This document shows positions 12,170 to 25,145 of a stretch of 64,000 nucleotides of DNA, piece by piece. How positions within the stretch are numbered: the stretch's first letter is position 1; each line of letters begins with the position of its first letter. The position numbers and the translations under genes are program-made. The notes under the pieces were generated by a model, which made no database searches, was not told the origin of the DNA, and saw nothing but the letters and a program-made list of their open reading frames with translations. The DNA is from Antitrichia curtipendula (taxonomy: Eukaryota; Streptophyta; Bryopsida; Hypnales; Leucodontaceae): assembly GCA_951230915.1 (NCBI GenBank), contig OX579633.1:49304029-49368028 (forward strand), in the 5' to 3' direction.

Positions 12170-12184
12170 AAATCATCATTCTTT

Positions 12185-13410
12185 GAGCTGCGGAAATCTC
12201 GTGGATAATTTTTTTTAATTTTTTAATTAATTTTTTTTGTAATTAAGTTATCAGGGAAATGAAATTCACTTTTCCAATGCAATGGTCCGCCATTCGTTAT
12301 TAAAAAAAGAAAACAAAAGAAAAGTCACTCTTCCCATACGTATAATAAAGAAATACATCGGTTGGGTTTAGAAAATCATAATAGTTATACAGTAATGCAA
12401 TATTATTGATATTATCAATAAATTCACCTTTTGCAGCATTGTAGGTAAAGTAATAGAGAAACCCTCTAATTTTAACTCAAAGATTTACCCTGTATTTTCC
12501 TCAGACTCTTATAAGTAAGCATAAATAGTAATTAATGGAGTATATTGTAATATTTTAACTTTTCAAAATTCCTTTGCATTGTGAGCCTCCAAAATGCAAA
12601 AAAAATTATCATTTTTCTGTTCAGGTTTTCCAAAGAAATACAATATAAACAATGATAATTATAATTGTAAGTGATCTAAATCTCACCTTCATTTGGGATA
12701 CATATAAAAAGTTTCAAATTATAATTCTTACCATTTGTAAGAGATCCCAACTTCAAAATTCAATGAGAAATAGAGCATGTTGATTTAGTTTGCATCTTCT
12801 AGTGTGATGTAAATGCAATGGTTGGAAACTAACATACCCAAAATCAAAATGTAAATCCACGTTGTAAAAATTTATGCACCTTGCAATACTATTATTCTAG
12901 TGAAATGAACAAAACATCCAAAAACATCAATGAATTCATCCGAATTGCAAAAATGTCTTTTTCTACAATCAAAACAATGGATTGTTGTATTGTAACAAAG
13001 TAAATTTGAAAATACAATTTTTATTATCTAAAAGATGTTTTCATGCCATTGTCTTGTGGGAAGTATGTCCTTAAGTGTCAAAAAAATTCCAAATGACAAG
13101 TCCTCACAAGTCCTTCAATAACTACAAAAATTAAAATTTTGATGCTAAATCACTTAGAAATTCATAAAAAATACATTCAAACTTGTCTATGCATGCAAAT
13201 TATATTTCTAAACTTGTATTGTAAAGGCACATCCAAAAATGTAATTATATATATAGCGAGAGTAATCATGAAGCTTGTTCAAATGATCAATAAATGATGA
13301 GCTTCTACCTTCCCCAAGGCAATGGACAACCTCCTCATCAATCCCAAAGCTAATATTCAAAAATTTGAACAAACTTTCCTATGCAAGAATCACACATTCA
13401 AATTGTGTTT
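12185..13410. other. AT-rich intergenic DNA
   Basis: No gene, RNA or clear repeat was recognised. Confidence 0.5.
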
Positions 13411-13414
13411 TTAA

Positions 13415-14037
13415 CCCCTGAAACCCCAAGGGTGTTTTCTACCAAAAAAACACTCAAAACTACCACTTCTGATGTATTCACTTAAGGAAATAAATTTTTT
13501 TGTTTTGGGGGGAATTTAAATGTAGGATCTCGTATTTAACTTGTCTGAGATCACTTAGTAAAAATTTCATCAAATTTCACCGTAATGGGATTATAGTATT
13601 GAGTCTCATATTAGAGCTATTAACAATTCAGTTTTTCTTTTGATTTTGGACTTGCATCTACTTAATAATTTTTTAAAGAACAAAATAATTTTTATTTTTA
13701 AAAAATTGTTTTTTACTAAACTTTGAATTCAATTATTCAACACAAAAAAACAAAATTCAAAGTTTGTAGTGCAGAAAATTTCCACAAATGGCGGTCAAAG
13801 TCATCTAGAATTTTAGGCTAGTGTTAAAAAAAAAATTCCAACTTTGAATGCTAATATCTTCTAATTTTTATGGTCAAACTTTATGAAATTCTTATGACAT
13901 GATCTGAGACAAGTGAAGTACAAGATCCTATGGTTAAATTCTAAAAAATATATATGTTTTATTTTCTTGGACAAACATAGTAGAAATGGCAATTTTAAGT
14001 CATTTTTGATAGAAAAATAACCTAGGGACTTTAGGGG
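13415..14037. mobile_element. TTAA-bounded fold-back element, copy 4 (623 bp)
   Basis: The flanks are TTAA at 13411-13414 and 14038-14041. Unlike the other copies, both ends are of the same type: the left block (ACACTCAAAACTACCACTTC) is the approximate reverse complement of the right block (GAAATGGCAATTTTAAGTC). The element is therefore a long fold-back built from two 3' halves of the family, probably by rearrangement. No coding potential. Confidence 0.55.
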
Positions 14038-14041
14038 TTAA

Positions 14042-17000
14042 GAATCCCAAAATTCTTATATGTAGATCAAAATCAAAATCAAAACAATGCACTAAATACA
14101 CCAAAAATATAAATCCAATTCTAAGCATTCTATCATTGCATGTGGAAAAGATGAAACTTATGATCTACTGTAAGTTCAGAGCTAGTTTAACAAATTGGTG
14201 CCAAATTTATAATTAAGGAGGAAAAATAAGATTGGACGCTTAGAAAACAAATTTTTTAATTTTTGTATGTACAAAAAATTATAAATATTTGTTTCACATA
14301 AGTGATTTAAAGGTCTAAATAAAGTGGTGACCATGAATTCTTTGAATTCACGAATAACAATTAATAAACCCCTTTAGAATCATCATATCATCAAAGAAAT
14401 GCCAAAACATTACTTTGTACAAAAAAGTGTGGCATTAAGCTTTTTGAGACCATTTAGAATAAAGAATTTACATGTGGATAATGTACATAAAAATCATATA
14501 AAATGATTGCATTTGCAATCTAATGAACCCTTTCGCTTAAAAATATATTATAAATCAGATTAATCTTACAGTTATTGTTGTGAATAGTACATAATGTTTT
14601 CACTTTATAACTAAATTAATTTCACCACTTTTTATTTATTTATCAAAATGGACCTCCAAATACAATATCTTTGGTATTGACTATAATTATATAATAAAAT
14701 TATGATAGTGTAAAAATGTTAATCCTTGTAAATTTTTGTCAAATTAGATTTGTTCAAAAAGATTTAATTCAACTGTAATATATAACAAATTAGGAACTTT
14801 TAATACAATTTCTACCTTAGTAAGAGCAAATTAGAATGTAAATGTTAGAATCCACGGTCATCCCTTAAGATTACATAGTCTAACCAGAAAGTTTTACGAA
14901 CAACAAAATCTCATCTTTGACATCCATTCAAATTGCTCTTCCTTTGCATGAAAGTAGGAATTAAAAAATAAATTTTATTAAAAAATAAAATTAGTTGAAT
15001 AAAATCCCCCTAATTTTAAACATTAAAATACATTTAAAAAAAATTCAGTTTAGTTATTTTGTCCAAATATTTTTTAAGGATATATTTTTTGACTTGAATA
15101 TTAGACAATAAATTATTTTTTGGGTTTTCCAAAAGCTCATAGTAATCCAAGTAATACTCCAAATGCTACAAATCAATATGTTTTTCTTGTAATCACTCTC
15201 AAATAGAAGTGTAGAATATTTATAAAATTCCTTAATTCTACATTATCTTTATATAATGATAAAGATCTTTCTTCTTGCTCAGAAACACAAGTCATTGTTG
15301 ATTTCAATTGGGGAAAATGTTTTAGAGCCTTCAAAACTAATGAATGTGGTAAAAAGAATGTTATTAGTATAGGAATGATTAAACCTTCTGAAAGAAATAT
15401 TTGTGAGAATTTTAACTAGGCAATATTTCATATCTTCTAACCTATGCCACTGATATCATAGAATACCTAAAATTTTAAAATGGATGAAAAATTAGTGAGT
15501 TTTCCTTGCCATCTCATCATTTGAAAATATTTCCAACAAACTACTCAATATAAGACCACAATTGTGCTAATACAACCACAAGACAATAATCGCTAAATAT
15601 GAAAAATATCAAATTCTACAATCAAAAGACAAATAAATAATCTTGAATATCATTTGTAAATAAAGACTCTTCTTGAGCTTTTTACTAAAGAATAAATAGT
15701 TTAGATAAGGTAAATTTTCAAACTTCAAAAAATCATCTTTTAATCCCTCAAATGCTAAATGGATCATTTCTAGATACACCATTTTCTAATTTAAAAAGGA
15801 TATATGTTCAAACAAGTTGTGCTTCACATCAGATGTGCAACCATTATTAGATAATTGAAAGCCAAGCTATAGCAACAAAATGAACCAATGAGACACTAGG
15901 CCATGTCATTGTTGTCTTACATTTTGTCATGGGCATAATATAAGCTTATACTCCATTAACATACAATCAAACAATAAAAGTCTTCAAGAGGTCATTGATT
16001 TACATATTTTTGGTGTACTTTAGGCACATGCTAGTGGACAAGCAACATTTTAAACTTCCTACGCTTGTTAAAATATCCATTTGCCAATACATTGAAGGCA
16101 ATGGATTGCATACATGTATTTCACGTAAACTTTATTTGCAATTTTGTGCACATGATTGAGGTGTATTTAGGAAAATCTCAGCATTTTTTAATAATAAAGA
16201 TGAAACATTGGTCATGTATGCAATTTTCTTCCTATTTTGTTCATTGTTTTGTAATTTTTCTCCACAAAATCATAATACTATTAGATATAACAGATATTTT
16301 TTTTTATCAAATCACTATGATCTTTTTAAGTGAACAATTTCTTAATTTCAATTTGAGATTTCATGAATTACATAGATTTTTGTACATACAATAAGTTCAT
16401 TCTAAAGCATTGTGATAAACATATAATGATTCTTTTGGAGATTAATCAAATGTGTTATTTTTCTACTAATATTGAAGTGCAAAAGAGCTAACCAATAATT
16501 TTTTTTTTTTGAGGAGAAACTAAACTCAAAAGAAAAAAGTTCAAAATGAATATCAATGTGATGATACCAAGAATTTAAAATGATTGTGAATAAATAATCT
16601 GGCATGTTTTACATCATTATAATAAACTTTGAAAGAAAACATTGGACATTTTTAAAACTTATAAATAGATGAATGCTTAAAAATACTCTTTTTGTTGGCA
16701 TTGATAACTTTACAAGATCAAGTTGTGTAGACTAGCTCTAAAAGGAACTTATTTTTTATGCCAATTTTTCCAATTTAGATGTCTTTTTCCTATTTTGGTC
16801 GTTCAATCATCCAAATTGATGTTAGTCTTGTGTAAAAAGGCATATTGTAAGCTAGTAGTGTTATTGTGTGTGAAATCCAATGGCAAGTTGGTTAATTTGT
16901 AGGTTGGATAGTTGTAGTGCAAGTGTTGAAAGCCAAGTTGGTGGTTTAGGTTTATCAACTACCGCGACCTATTTAGTGCTTCTATGTCTTTTTTTTCCAT

Positions 17001-17225
17001 CCATCACCATGAGAGAGTATAAAAGTCAAACACAAGTTGGCTATTTTTAAATTTTTATTATTATTGATGATTAATAAATTTTAGTTGCCTATTTAAATTT
17101 GTTTGTGTTTGTGATTGATGAGTTTGTGTTGGATTTATAAGTGATTGTCATGCGAATATGTGTATGATTGACATTGCTTGTGTCAAATCCAATGAGAATT
17201 ATAAGTTAAAGTATGTGAAATTGAA
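14042..17225. other. AT-rich intergenic DNA
   Basis: No gene is supported. A 109-codon open frame at 16065-16394 is dominated by Phe, Ile, His and Leu and resembles no known protein; it is regarded as chance. No sharp repeats were identified. Confidence 0.45.
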
Positions 17226-17282
17226 AAAATAAAATAAAATAAAATAAAATAAAATAAATAATAATAATAATAATAATAATAA
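17226..17282 (+). repeat. Compound microsatellite (AAAAT)n(AAT)n
   Basis: About six AAAAT units are followed directly by about nine AAT units. Simple repeat, with no function implied. Confidence 0.9.
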
Positions 17283-20200
17283 TTCCAATTCTGGACAACT
17301 TGGTTGAGTATTGAGAAATTAAATGCCAAATTAGAAGATTAAGAGTGAAAAGGAAAATTAAATGAAACATGTAAGAAAATAGAAACATGCCGAGTGGGGA
17401 ATTTTAGAAATGAAGGAGATAAAATATATATGGAAAGAAACTGAGTTAGAGTATCATGGCTGTAATTGAAGATTATTGGTTATATGAATTCTGAGTTGGA
17501 TTGTAGATTGTAATTAGGATTAGATGGTGAGAATTATCTTCCTTGTCTTTAGATTGTGTTATCTAGTTTGGAAATGAACCTATTGGTATAGTTCCACCCT
17601 ACTTAACAATCTCCTATGGTTCAAACTTAGTATACTAGGGAGTGATTTTCAATTAGGTTATTATTCTAATACTACAAGTTGTGTCTATTTCCCAAAATAC
17701 TATATTTTTTTCAGCAAAACTATTGACGCTTTTGACACACCTAGATAGATTATTGTTAAATTATTGAACATGAAAATAAATTTGGTTTTGTTGTATTGCT
17801 ATTATTTTTTAATAGTGATATGCCATACTTTAATTATCATTTGTGTGGATCTCATGTGATAAATACCAAGTTTCATATCTTTCAAAAATTATCCACTTCA
17901 TATTTAGTTAGTTAGTTTAATAATTTTTTTGCTTACATGAATATATTATATTGTTGGAGAGAATAGTGGAGGTCCCACTAGTAGAAAGGAGGTCTTGAAA
18001 CTAAAAATGTAAGAGCTTAGTTTCACAAGCCCATGTAGGACTCAAAATCAAGCCCTTGTACTAATATTTTGGTGCCCCACGACCTCCTTTTCTATAAAAG
18101 AGAGATAACTAGAGAATCAAATGCCTAAAAAGAATGGATGAAAATCATTGGAAACAAAAACATATCAAAGGTGGATTAATTATTGTCATTGTTGTATAGA
18201 ATTTCAACATGCAATGAATCTAGCTCTAACTTTCATTTGAGGAATATAGAAAGGAGTTGATAAGAGTAAATGCCTTGTCAACTATCCTTGTTTATAACCT
18301 TTCAAATTAGTTTTAGAATATAGCCTCCAACTAAAGGTAACAAAAAACTAAAGATCAGTCTTCAATTGTTAAACTTCCAAATGCTTTTACTTGAAAAAAT
18401 ACCCTCTTAGATGACAAATATAATTTGAAACCAAAGGAGTTTGCTTTGTTGATGAATGTAAAATAATATTAGAAGCAAAGATTGCTAGAGATGAAAAATT
18501 TACTTAATCATCTTGATGATAATCAATAGTACAATGCTGACATTGTTATTCAATATAATTTACACATTACAATTAGTCATAGGATGGTAACCTCAAGAAA
18601 GTATAATTTTGACTTCAAAAGCTTAAAAGTTATTATTAAATTTTAAATATAAATTGTGGACCTCAATTGAAAATTATATAATTAAGAAGACCATGTCTTC
18701 CCAATTAACTATTGTCAAGATATAACTTAGATGTTGTTTCACTAGTAAAATATTATTTTATATGGCTTAAAATATGACACTGTGATTAAGCAATCAATTA
18801 ACAATGCTAGCATGTGAGCGGAGAGTAGGGAGTAAAGAACAAGAAGACGAAGAAATCACTCCGAGAGTTTAAATTATGGAATTTAAAAAACATATAGATT
18901 GCCAATGGATGAATATATGTCATGTTCATATTTTTTTGGAAAATATGAACTTATGACTATATGTGACTTCATGGTGGCCTAGAACTGTGGTGGAAATATG
19001 TATCATAAGATGACTTCAACATCAACAATTTACCAAAATCAAAATTATAAAACCCCCAAGATACTCTTAGTTGTGAAGTCATGAAGGTGGTTATGATCCT
19101 TTTAGTCAAGTATTAAGTGTATATATGGTACCCTCCATATTCCTCAATTGTACAATTATAAAGGACATGTTATTCTCTCTAAAATGATGTGAATTGGGAA
19201 GTGTGCTAGTAAGGATATTTTTCACTTCATTAAAGCTAAAACCACATCATACTATAGAGGGCATATAATTGTAAAAATGAAGTAGTTATGAGAAAGATGC
19301 ACTTGGTGGAAATAGAAGCATGAACTCGGAAGAATTCCTAAGAAAGTTGTACTTTAGGTAGGAAGTTCATAAAGCATCCATTTAAGAGCTAGAATTAATT
19401 TGGAGAGGTTGTACTTCTTAAAATATTTTCTAATAAAATTTCCTCATTCAAAAGACAAATGGAATTGGCATCTAACCAAAGTTGTTATTTTTGGAGCTTC
19501 ATAGAATTAGTTATGAATTTATGAAGTTGAAATGCATTGGTTATTAAGAATGTCCACTTTCTGAAATGTCCACTATTTGTACATTGTTGAAGCAATGTAA
19601 AAGTGAATGTACAAGTAGTATACATTTCAAGAGGTGGACACTTTTTAAAGCCCAAGTGCTTTACGAACCTCCTACCCTAGAAGAAGTCATGAAAAATATG
19701 TATTGGAGGGAACCAAGAATAAAGCATTCACGTAAAAGATATCCCAAAGATAAGTCATGTGCAAAAGAGTTGTTGTTCAAATCATCATTGAGTGTTGTTA
19801 CTACTTGGATTTTTAACTTAGAATGCACTTTCAAAAGAAAAGAGGTTTGAGGAGTGGAAGTTGAAAATTGCCTAAGTTCAATTTTCATAGTAGAGGTAGA
19901 GGCATGAGAATGTTTGCATGCTATAATACACAAGTTTTTCTTGTTTCTCACTTTGTTCCAAAATGATCTTTTGGTTGGACAAAATGTTATGGATTAAGGG
20001 TAAAAATAACATTTTTCGAACTTGTTTTGTGTCGTACAAATAGAGTTTGGTGCACTCTTAGTGTCTTAGAAACTTTGAGTTTGGAATCCTTTTCAAAGTG
20101 CACTTATAGAGTATTGAAAAGTGGAGTTTTGGGAACATTTTCAAGGAGCATCAACGGACACTTAATTGTTGATTGTAAGGTATCATTTTGTGGGTAGTTC

Positions 20201-22169
20201 GTATGAGCCCATGACTATGTGTGGACCTTTGTACCACCTCTCAAAACTTCATCTCCTTCAATTGGGCAATATATAAAGAGATGCAAAAAACAAGAACAAA
20301 CATTGTTGATTGACCCCTTCAATAATTTCATTTGTCTTTCAATGAATGATTGCATGGATGGAGGGGGAATGATTGCTCGGAGTTGGTTTGTTGGTCCTAG
20401 ATGGCAATTGAAAGTCAAATTTGACCAATTTTCAACGTCACAAAGTGCAACAAGAAGATAATTTTGGGACAAAAAATTGAGGCCAAGAGGAAGATCATTT
20501 TGGGTCGGAGGGAGTATGATGTACTAAATGTAGTGTTTTGAGAAGCTTGAAAAATGTCCATCATAAATGTCCATACAACTTGAGGTGGAGGGAAAATTTA
20601 AGAGGAAAAAGCCCACCTAAGCCACCTGCCACCCTCTTTCAAAAAAGACATTTTAAAAATCTTCAAGTGCTTGAAATTAAAAAATTTACACCAAATGAGT
20701 GCTTCATAGTAGTGCATCTTGTATACTAAATTTAGAAACTTCATTGATGACTATTGTGGCAATTTTCAATTTTTTATATAATTTTTTATAATTGTATTTT
20801 TCAAGTTCATGCTAATTTAGGAATTTTAGGAATTTTTGTATACAATTTTGAAGACATATAAAAATCTTAGATTTGATTTTTAGGATTTAAAAATACATAT
20901 AGTTAAGAAAAAAAATTGCAATGTTTATTTAATACAAATTTTGAGGGAGTATTTGTCTTGAATTTTTCTGCTGAAGGTAATGAATTATTTGTGAAAAAAA
21001 GGAATAAATATGCTAGTGCAAAATTTAGTGTAAATAGCACAATTTTGATGCAAATCTAGTTCAAATGAAGCACGCTATGCACTTTGAGTGCATAGTGAGA
21101 CTTTTTATACCATAGTATGAAATTACCCATGAAATAATCACCAAAACTATGTCCCTTAAATCATCTAGGATTTAAGAACCATTTGTTGTAGTTGCTAAGT
21201 GAATTTTGATGTTGAATAATGTTGTGTCAATTCATTAGTAATTAAGTCAAAGCCTTCTTTATTTATATGTAAAGTGCTCTATAGTGAAGTAACACCAAAA
21301 ACTCAAGCGCAAACTAAAAGCTAATGGAAAAAGTGAATGATACACTTATTCTATCCATATTAAAAATGGTCATGGAATTGTAGCATTTGTAGAGACACAA
21401 TGGAGAAGCAAATTGGAAGCGTACTTAATTTGCCACTAGCTACATCTATTATTAACTTTAAAATGAACAAAGGTAGTCATGCTTCAAATAGTGACTTCAT
21501 CTTCTATAGATCAGTGCCAAAGGATGTGTGTGTATATATATATATATATATATACATACTATCTAGGAAAGAAAATAAAGTTTAAGGCAAAAATAGACAA
21601 TGTATTCAAGAGATATTATTGGAATACATTTGTTCATATAGACGAGAAGGAGTAGAATTCGAGGGTCATCTCTTTGAATAGTATAAAAAATCAATGAAAA
21701 AAATTTGAAATTTGATATTTTCAAGGACAAAAGAACAAACAACTATGTAATGAAAGCCATGAGGGTTGCAACAAAGGCAATGTATACTAACAATGTTATT
21801 GAGAGTGCAATTTTCTAAGTGGTAGACTTCATCTTATTATAATAGAGGTAACTCCATAATTGTCCAAGGACCAAGGTTTAATAGCTGAGCTCATAGAACT
21901 CAAGTACAACTTTTAGAGATGCTATTAATTTCCTACCAAAAAGAGTACCTTGCAAGGAGCATGAGGCTTGATTGAAAATAATAATAGTGTAATTTTGAGT
22001 AAGTTTTTCATGCCCTTCATGCATCTTGAAGAATGTAGTTTATATGAGTATTAACATGATTATGAAATTCACTAGGGAAGTTTTCATGGCAAAGGCATCT
22101 GAGTGTGTGTTTGAATTTTGGTTTATGGTTTTCTGAAATTCAAAAATTCCTTAAGATGCCTCTATTTAA
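17283..22169. other. AT-rich intergenic DNA
   Basis: No supported gene. Open frames of 80-96 codons at 19566-19951 and 20215-20472 occur on both strands over the same bases, and no domain is recognisable. A TG/TA microsatellite lies at about 21528-21556. A TE or decayed-gene origin for 19.5-20.7 kb is possible but not shown. Confidence 0.45.
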
Positions 22170-24060
22170 GAGTTATGTGAATTGTAGGCACTAAGTGATG
22201 TCTTGAAAGGTTTGAATGAGCCAACAATGTAACAATTGTAACAAAAAGATGCGTCATGTCCATCCCCCCCCCTCCTCATAAAATTGACAACCATTGATTT
22301 AAAAAAAAAAATCCCCACCCCCTCCAATGCTGTTGGTTTTGAATACATGATACATATACCAGATATGAGATGCAGATACAATTACGATACATAATACAAA
22401 TACGGATGGATTTATTCCATATTGATTGGGTTGGGCAAAGTCAATTTGAACTTACAAAGTTGGAGGAGGGGTTTGGTTTGGATTTGGGTTTGGAGTTAGG
22501 GTTGGGTTTGGAGTTAGGGTTGGGATGGAGGGGTGGAAATTTAAAATTTTATTTAAATTGTTTAAACCAATTAATACATCTTTTGAGTATATTTCTTCAC
22601 AATGTACTCAAAAGATGCAATAACTGCATTAACACAATAACATGGGCCAATAGAATATGGAACAATTGGTCTATGTTCCATTTTTTTTAAAATTTTAAGA
22701 CTTGATTCAAGTTCAGATTTTGATTTGCTAGGAGCCAAATTGGTACCGACAAGGAGTCCTAAGAGAGTCTAGAATGTCTAAACAACACCAAATAGTTGAT
22801 CCATATTCAATTGCTTGTTCAATTATCTACTTCCAATCTATTCTTTTGGTTTCAATTTAGATTTGGTGGGAGCCTTGTTGGTAGCAACAAGGTGTCCTGA
22901 GAGGATCTAGATTTGCCTTAACTATGAGGAATATTTTATTTAGGTTCATGTTGTCAAATTTTTGTTTCCAATACATGATGGAGACAATGATTATTCTTTG
23001 GTAGGAGCCTTGTCTATACTACAAGGTGTTTTGAAAGGGCTTGAATATGCCTAAATTGTAAAGAATAATTGATCCATGTTCATTTTCTTTTCCAATTTTG
23101 TGTTTCCAATATATTATTTAAGACCACATTTAAATCGATAGGAACATTGTTGGTACCAAGAAGATGACTTGAAATATTTGAATGAGCCTATACTGTGGAT
23201 AATCCTTAATGTATGTTCTATTTATTGTCAAATTTTCTAGTCTCAAGATATGCTTGAGGTCTGCATTTTGATTTTGTGGAAGCTTTGTTAGCACCAACAA
23301 TGTTTCTTGATGGGATCAAAATGAACCTAAAATATGTAGAATAATGATCCATGCTTATTTTGTTGTTTAAGGTAGACTTTTATGTGCCAAAATTGGCCAA
23401 AATTTGAAGAGAAGATTTTTTTCTAAAATTTTCTATAGAAGTGTAGGTGTAATATTTGTAAGGAAGGAATCAAAATAGTTATGCCGGCATGATTATAAAG
23501 AGAAGTACTTAAAAAGTGCGGAAACAAGTTTCTCATTTTTGGAGAATTAATTTCAATATTAGACTTGAACTTTTGGGTTTCTTTTAGTTTGATAATAAGA
23601 CAAAGCTACATATAGAATGTAGTTTCTCCCGCTACTTACAAGCCTAAGTTACTCCTAAAATGTGGTTTCTTCCTACTCAAATAGAAATCGACCAAAATAA
23701 TCCAATTCCTAAAAAATTTGAATTTGTTTGTTGATTCCAATTCCTTATATAAGTTTGCCATAAATTTGTGTTTGTAGGTGATGAATAAGGCTGTAATTTT
23801 AATTTGATAAGTTTCTTGTTGATATTAGCATGGTATTTAAATAGGTCTTGATGACCCTAAATTATAAGAAATAGTTGATTCATTTTCATTTGTTGTTCAA
23901 TTTTTTTGTATGTATGACCATGAATAAATTTTTTACTTTACTTTAATTAAAAGGAGAATTTGTGGCACCAATAGGGTGTCTTTAAAGAATTTCTAATAAC
24001 TAGCTTGTGTTATATTAATCAATATATTGATGTTCATTTTCTTTTAAAGAGGGCAAAAGA
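22170..24060 (+). repeat. Diverged ~137-bp tandem satellite array
   Basis: Five successive units are anchored by GGAGCC/GGAACA-type motifs at 22731, 22869, 23004, 23141 and 23278, giving spacings of 138, 135, 137 and 137 bp. A typical unit reads roughly GGAGCCTTGTTGGTACCAAC, then AAGGTGTCTTGAGAGG, then TTGATCCATGTTCATTTTC, then a block near GTTTCCAATATATGA. Weaker related units lie near 22178 and at 23820-24060. The array is interrupted by a dispersed repeat at 22258-22620 and by unrelated sequence at about 23370-23800. The units are too diverged to be recently amplified. Confidence 0.7.
22258..22620 (-). repeat. Dispersed repeat with TTAGGG-like block, copy 2
   Basis: The left part contains a C-rich run and CCCCACCCCCTCC. 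The middle is a set of ATACGGATA/GATACATA-type motifs. Positions 22470-22535 are a G/T-rich stretch of GGTTTGGAGTTAGGG repeated, and the end carries CATCTTTTGAGTATA and TACTCAAAAGATG as a small inverted pair. It interrupts the ~137-bp satellite. It is the same family as 3800, 24765 and 26183. Boundaries are approximate. Confidence 0.5.
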
Positions 24061-24764
24061 TATTGAAAAGATAGAATAAGGAGAGGAATGCTCATAAAGC
24101 AATTGAGGAGGCTCAAATAATTAAAGTTGATAAAGTGCTTCTAAAGCTAAAATAGGTTGAGGACACTAATTCAATGGATGAATTTCTCTTCAATAGATAT
24201 TTTTTATTTATTGATGGTCACTAATCAAAGCATTACCACCCCCCCCCCCCCCCTTTTATCATTAGCAAGTATAACTAACAAGCATTTTTAGGCAAGGAAC
24301 TCATTTTTGAAGGTAGCTTTTCATTTTGTTTCACTGGCATGGCAATTGTGACTGTTTTGGAGTCTCTCATATATCTTTGATATACATTGTGTTGAAATTC
24401 TTATTTATAATATCTCTCGGTGATGTATTAACTGAATTGATGTTTTAGATAAAAATAAACTAGAGCTACAAGCTTTCAAGAAAATCACATTTTCCCTTTG
24501 AAACATTTTGCAATGTTTAAAAGGTCAACCTTTGAAAGTCTGCCGTCAACAAATGTTGGAGCGTCAATGATATGATCATTGGCATTCTTGACACTTTGTT
24601 GATCACTAAAGTTCTATTGAATGCCCCACTACTATATCTTTACAGTATACTCTAAAAGCATGCATCTTAAACGTTTAAAAATAAATAAATTTAAATATCT
24701 TTGTCCAAGTCAATAGGGCTCTCTTAATCTTTCGAAACCCATGACCTCGAGGTTGTAAATAGTA
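24061..24764. other. AT-rich intergenic DNA with a 15-C homopolymer
   Basis: No gene is supported. A run of 15 cytosines occupies 24239-24253, unusual in this AT-rich setting. The rest is unassigned. Confidence 0.6.
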
Positions 24765-25145
24765 GAGGCTGTCTTTTGAGTGGATAATGAAGGACATGTA
24801 CATTTTCAATTAATGCACTCTCCCTCCATTCACTCAAAAGAATCCCCATTTTAAATTTTAAATTAGATTTTTTAATTGACCCGCCACCCTTTCATTTATT
24901 TTTTATTTTTTAATACTTTTAATTTAAAATAATTTAATTGACCCGCCACCCCTTCTTTTTATTTTTAATATTTTTAATTTAAAAAAATTTAATTGACCCA
25001 CCACCCCCATTCCTATTTGTAATTCCCAAGGAGCTGGGTACTTGCAAATAATATGGGATATATTATAGATTCGTATTTATATCCATATTCATATTCAACA
25101 TCCAATATCCGTATTTGAATCCGTATCTGTATCTAGTACCATTGG
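24765..25145 (+). repeat. Dispersed repeat with tandem pyrimidine blocks, copy 3
   Basis: The repeat starts with a small hairpin: TCTTTTGAGTGGAT near 24773, and CCATTCACTCAAAAGA near 24828. It then holds three tandem ~65-bp subunits, each with TTAATTGACCCGCCACCC or a close variant, followed by AT-rich DNA. It ends in a run of CCGTATTTGAATCCGTATC-like motifs. Copy 4 at 26183 has the same architecture in the same orientation. Confidence 0.55.

Noticed and set aside
16065..16394. 109-codon open frame
   Set aside because: Composition is that of AT-rich chance sequence; no domain, no splice context, no homologue recognised.
19566..19951. 94- and 96-codon frames on opposite strands
   Set aside because: They overlap each other on opposite strands and neither resembles a known protein.
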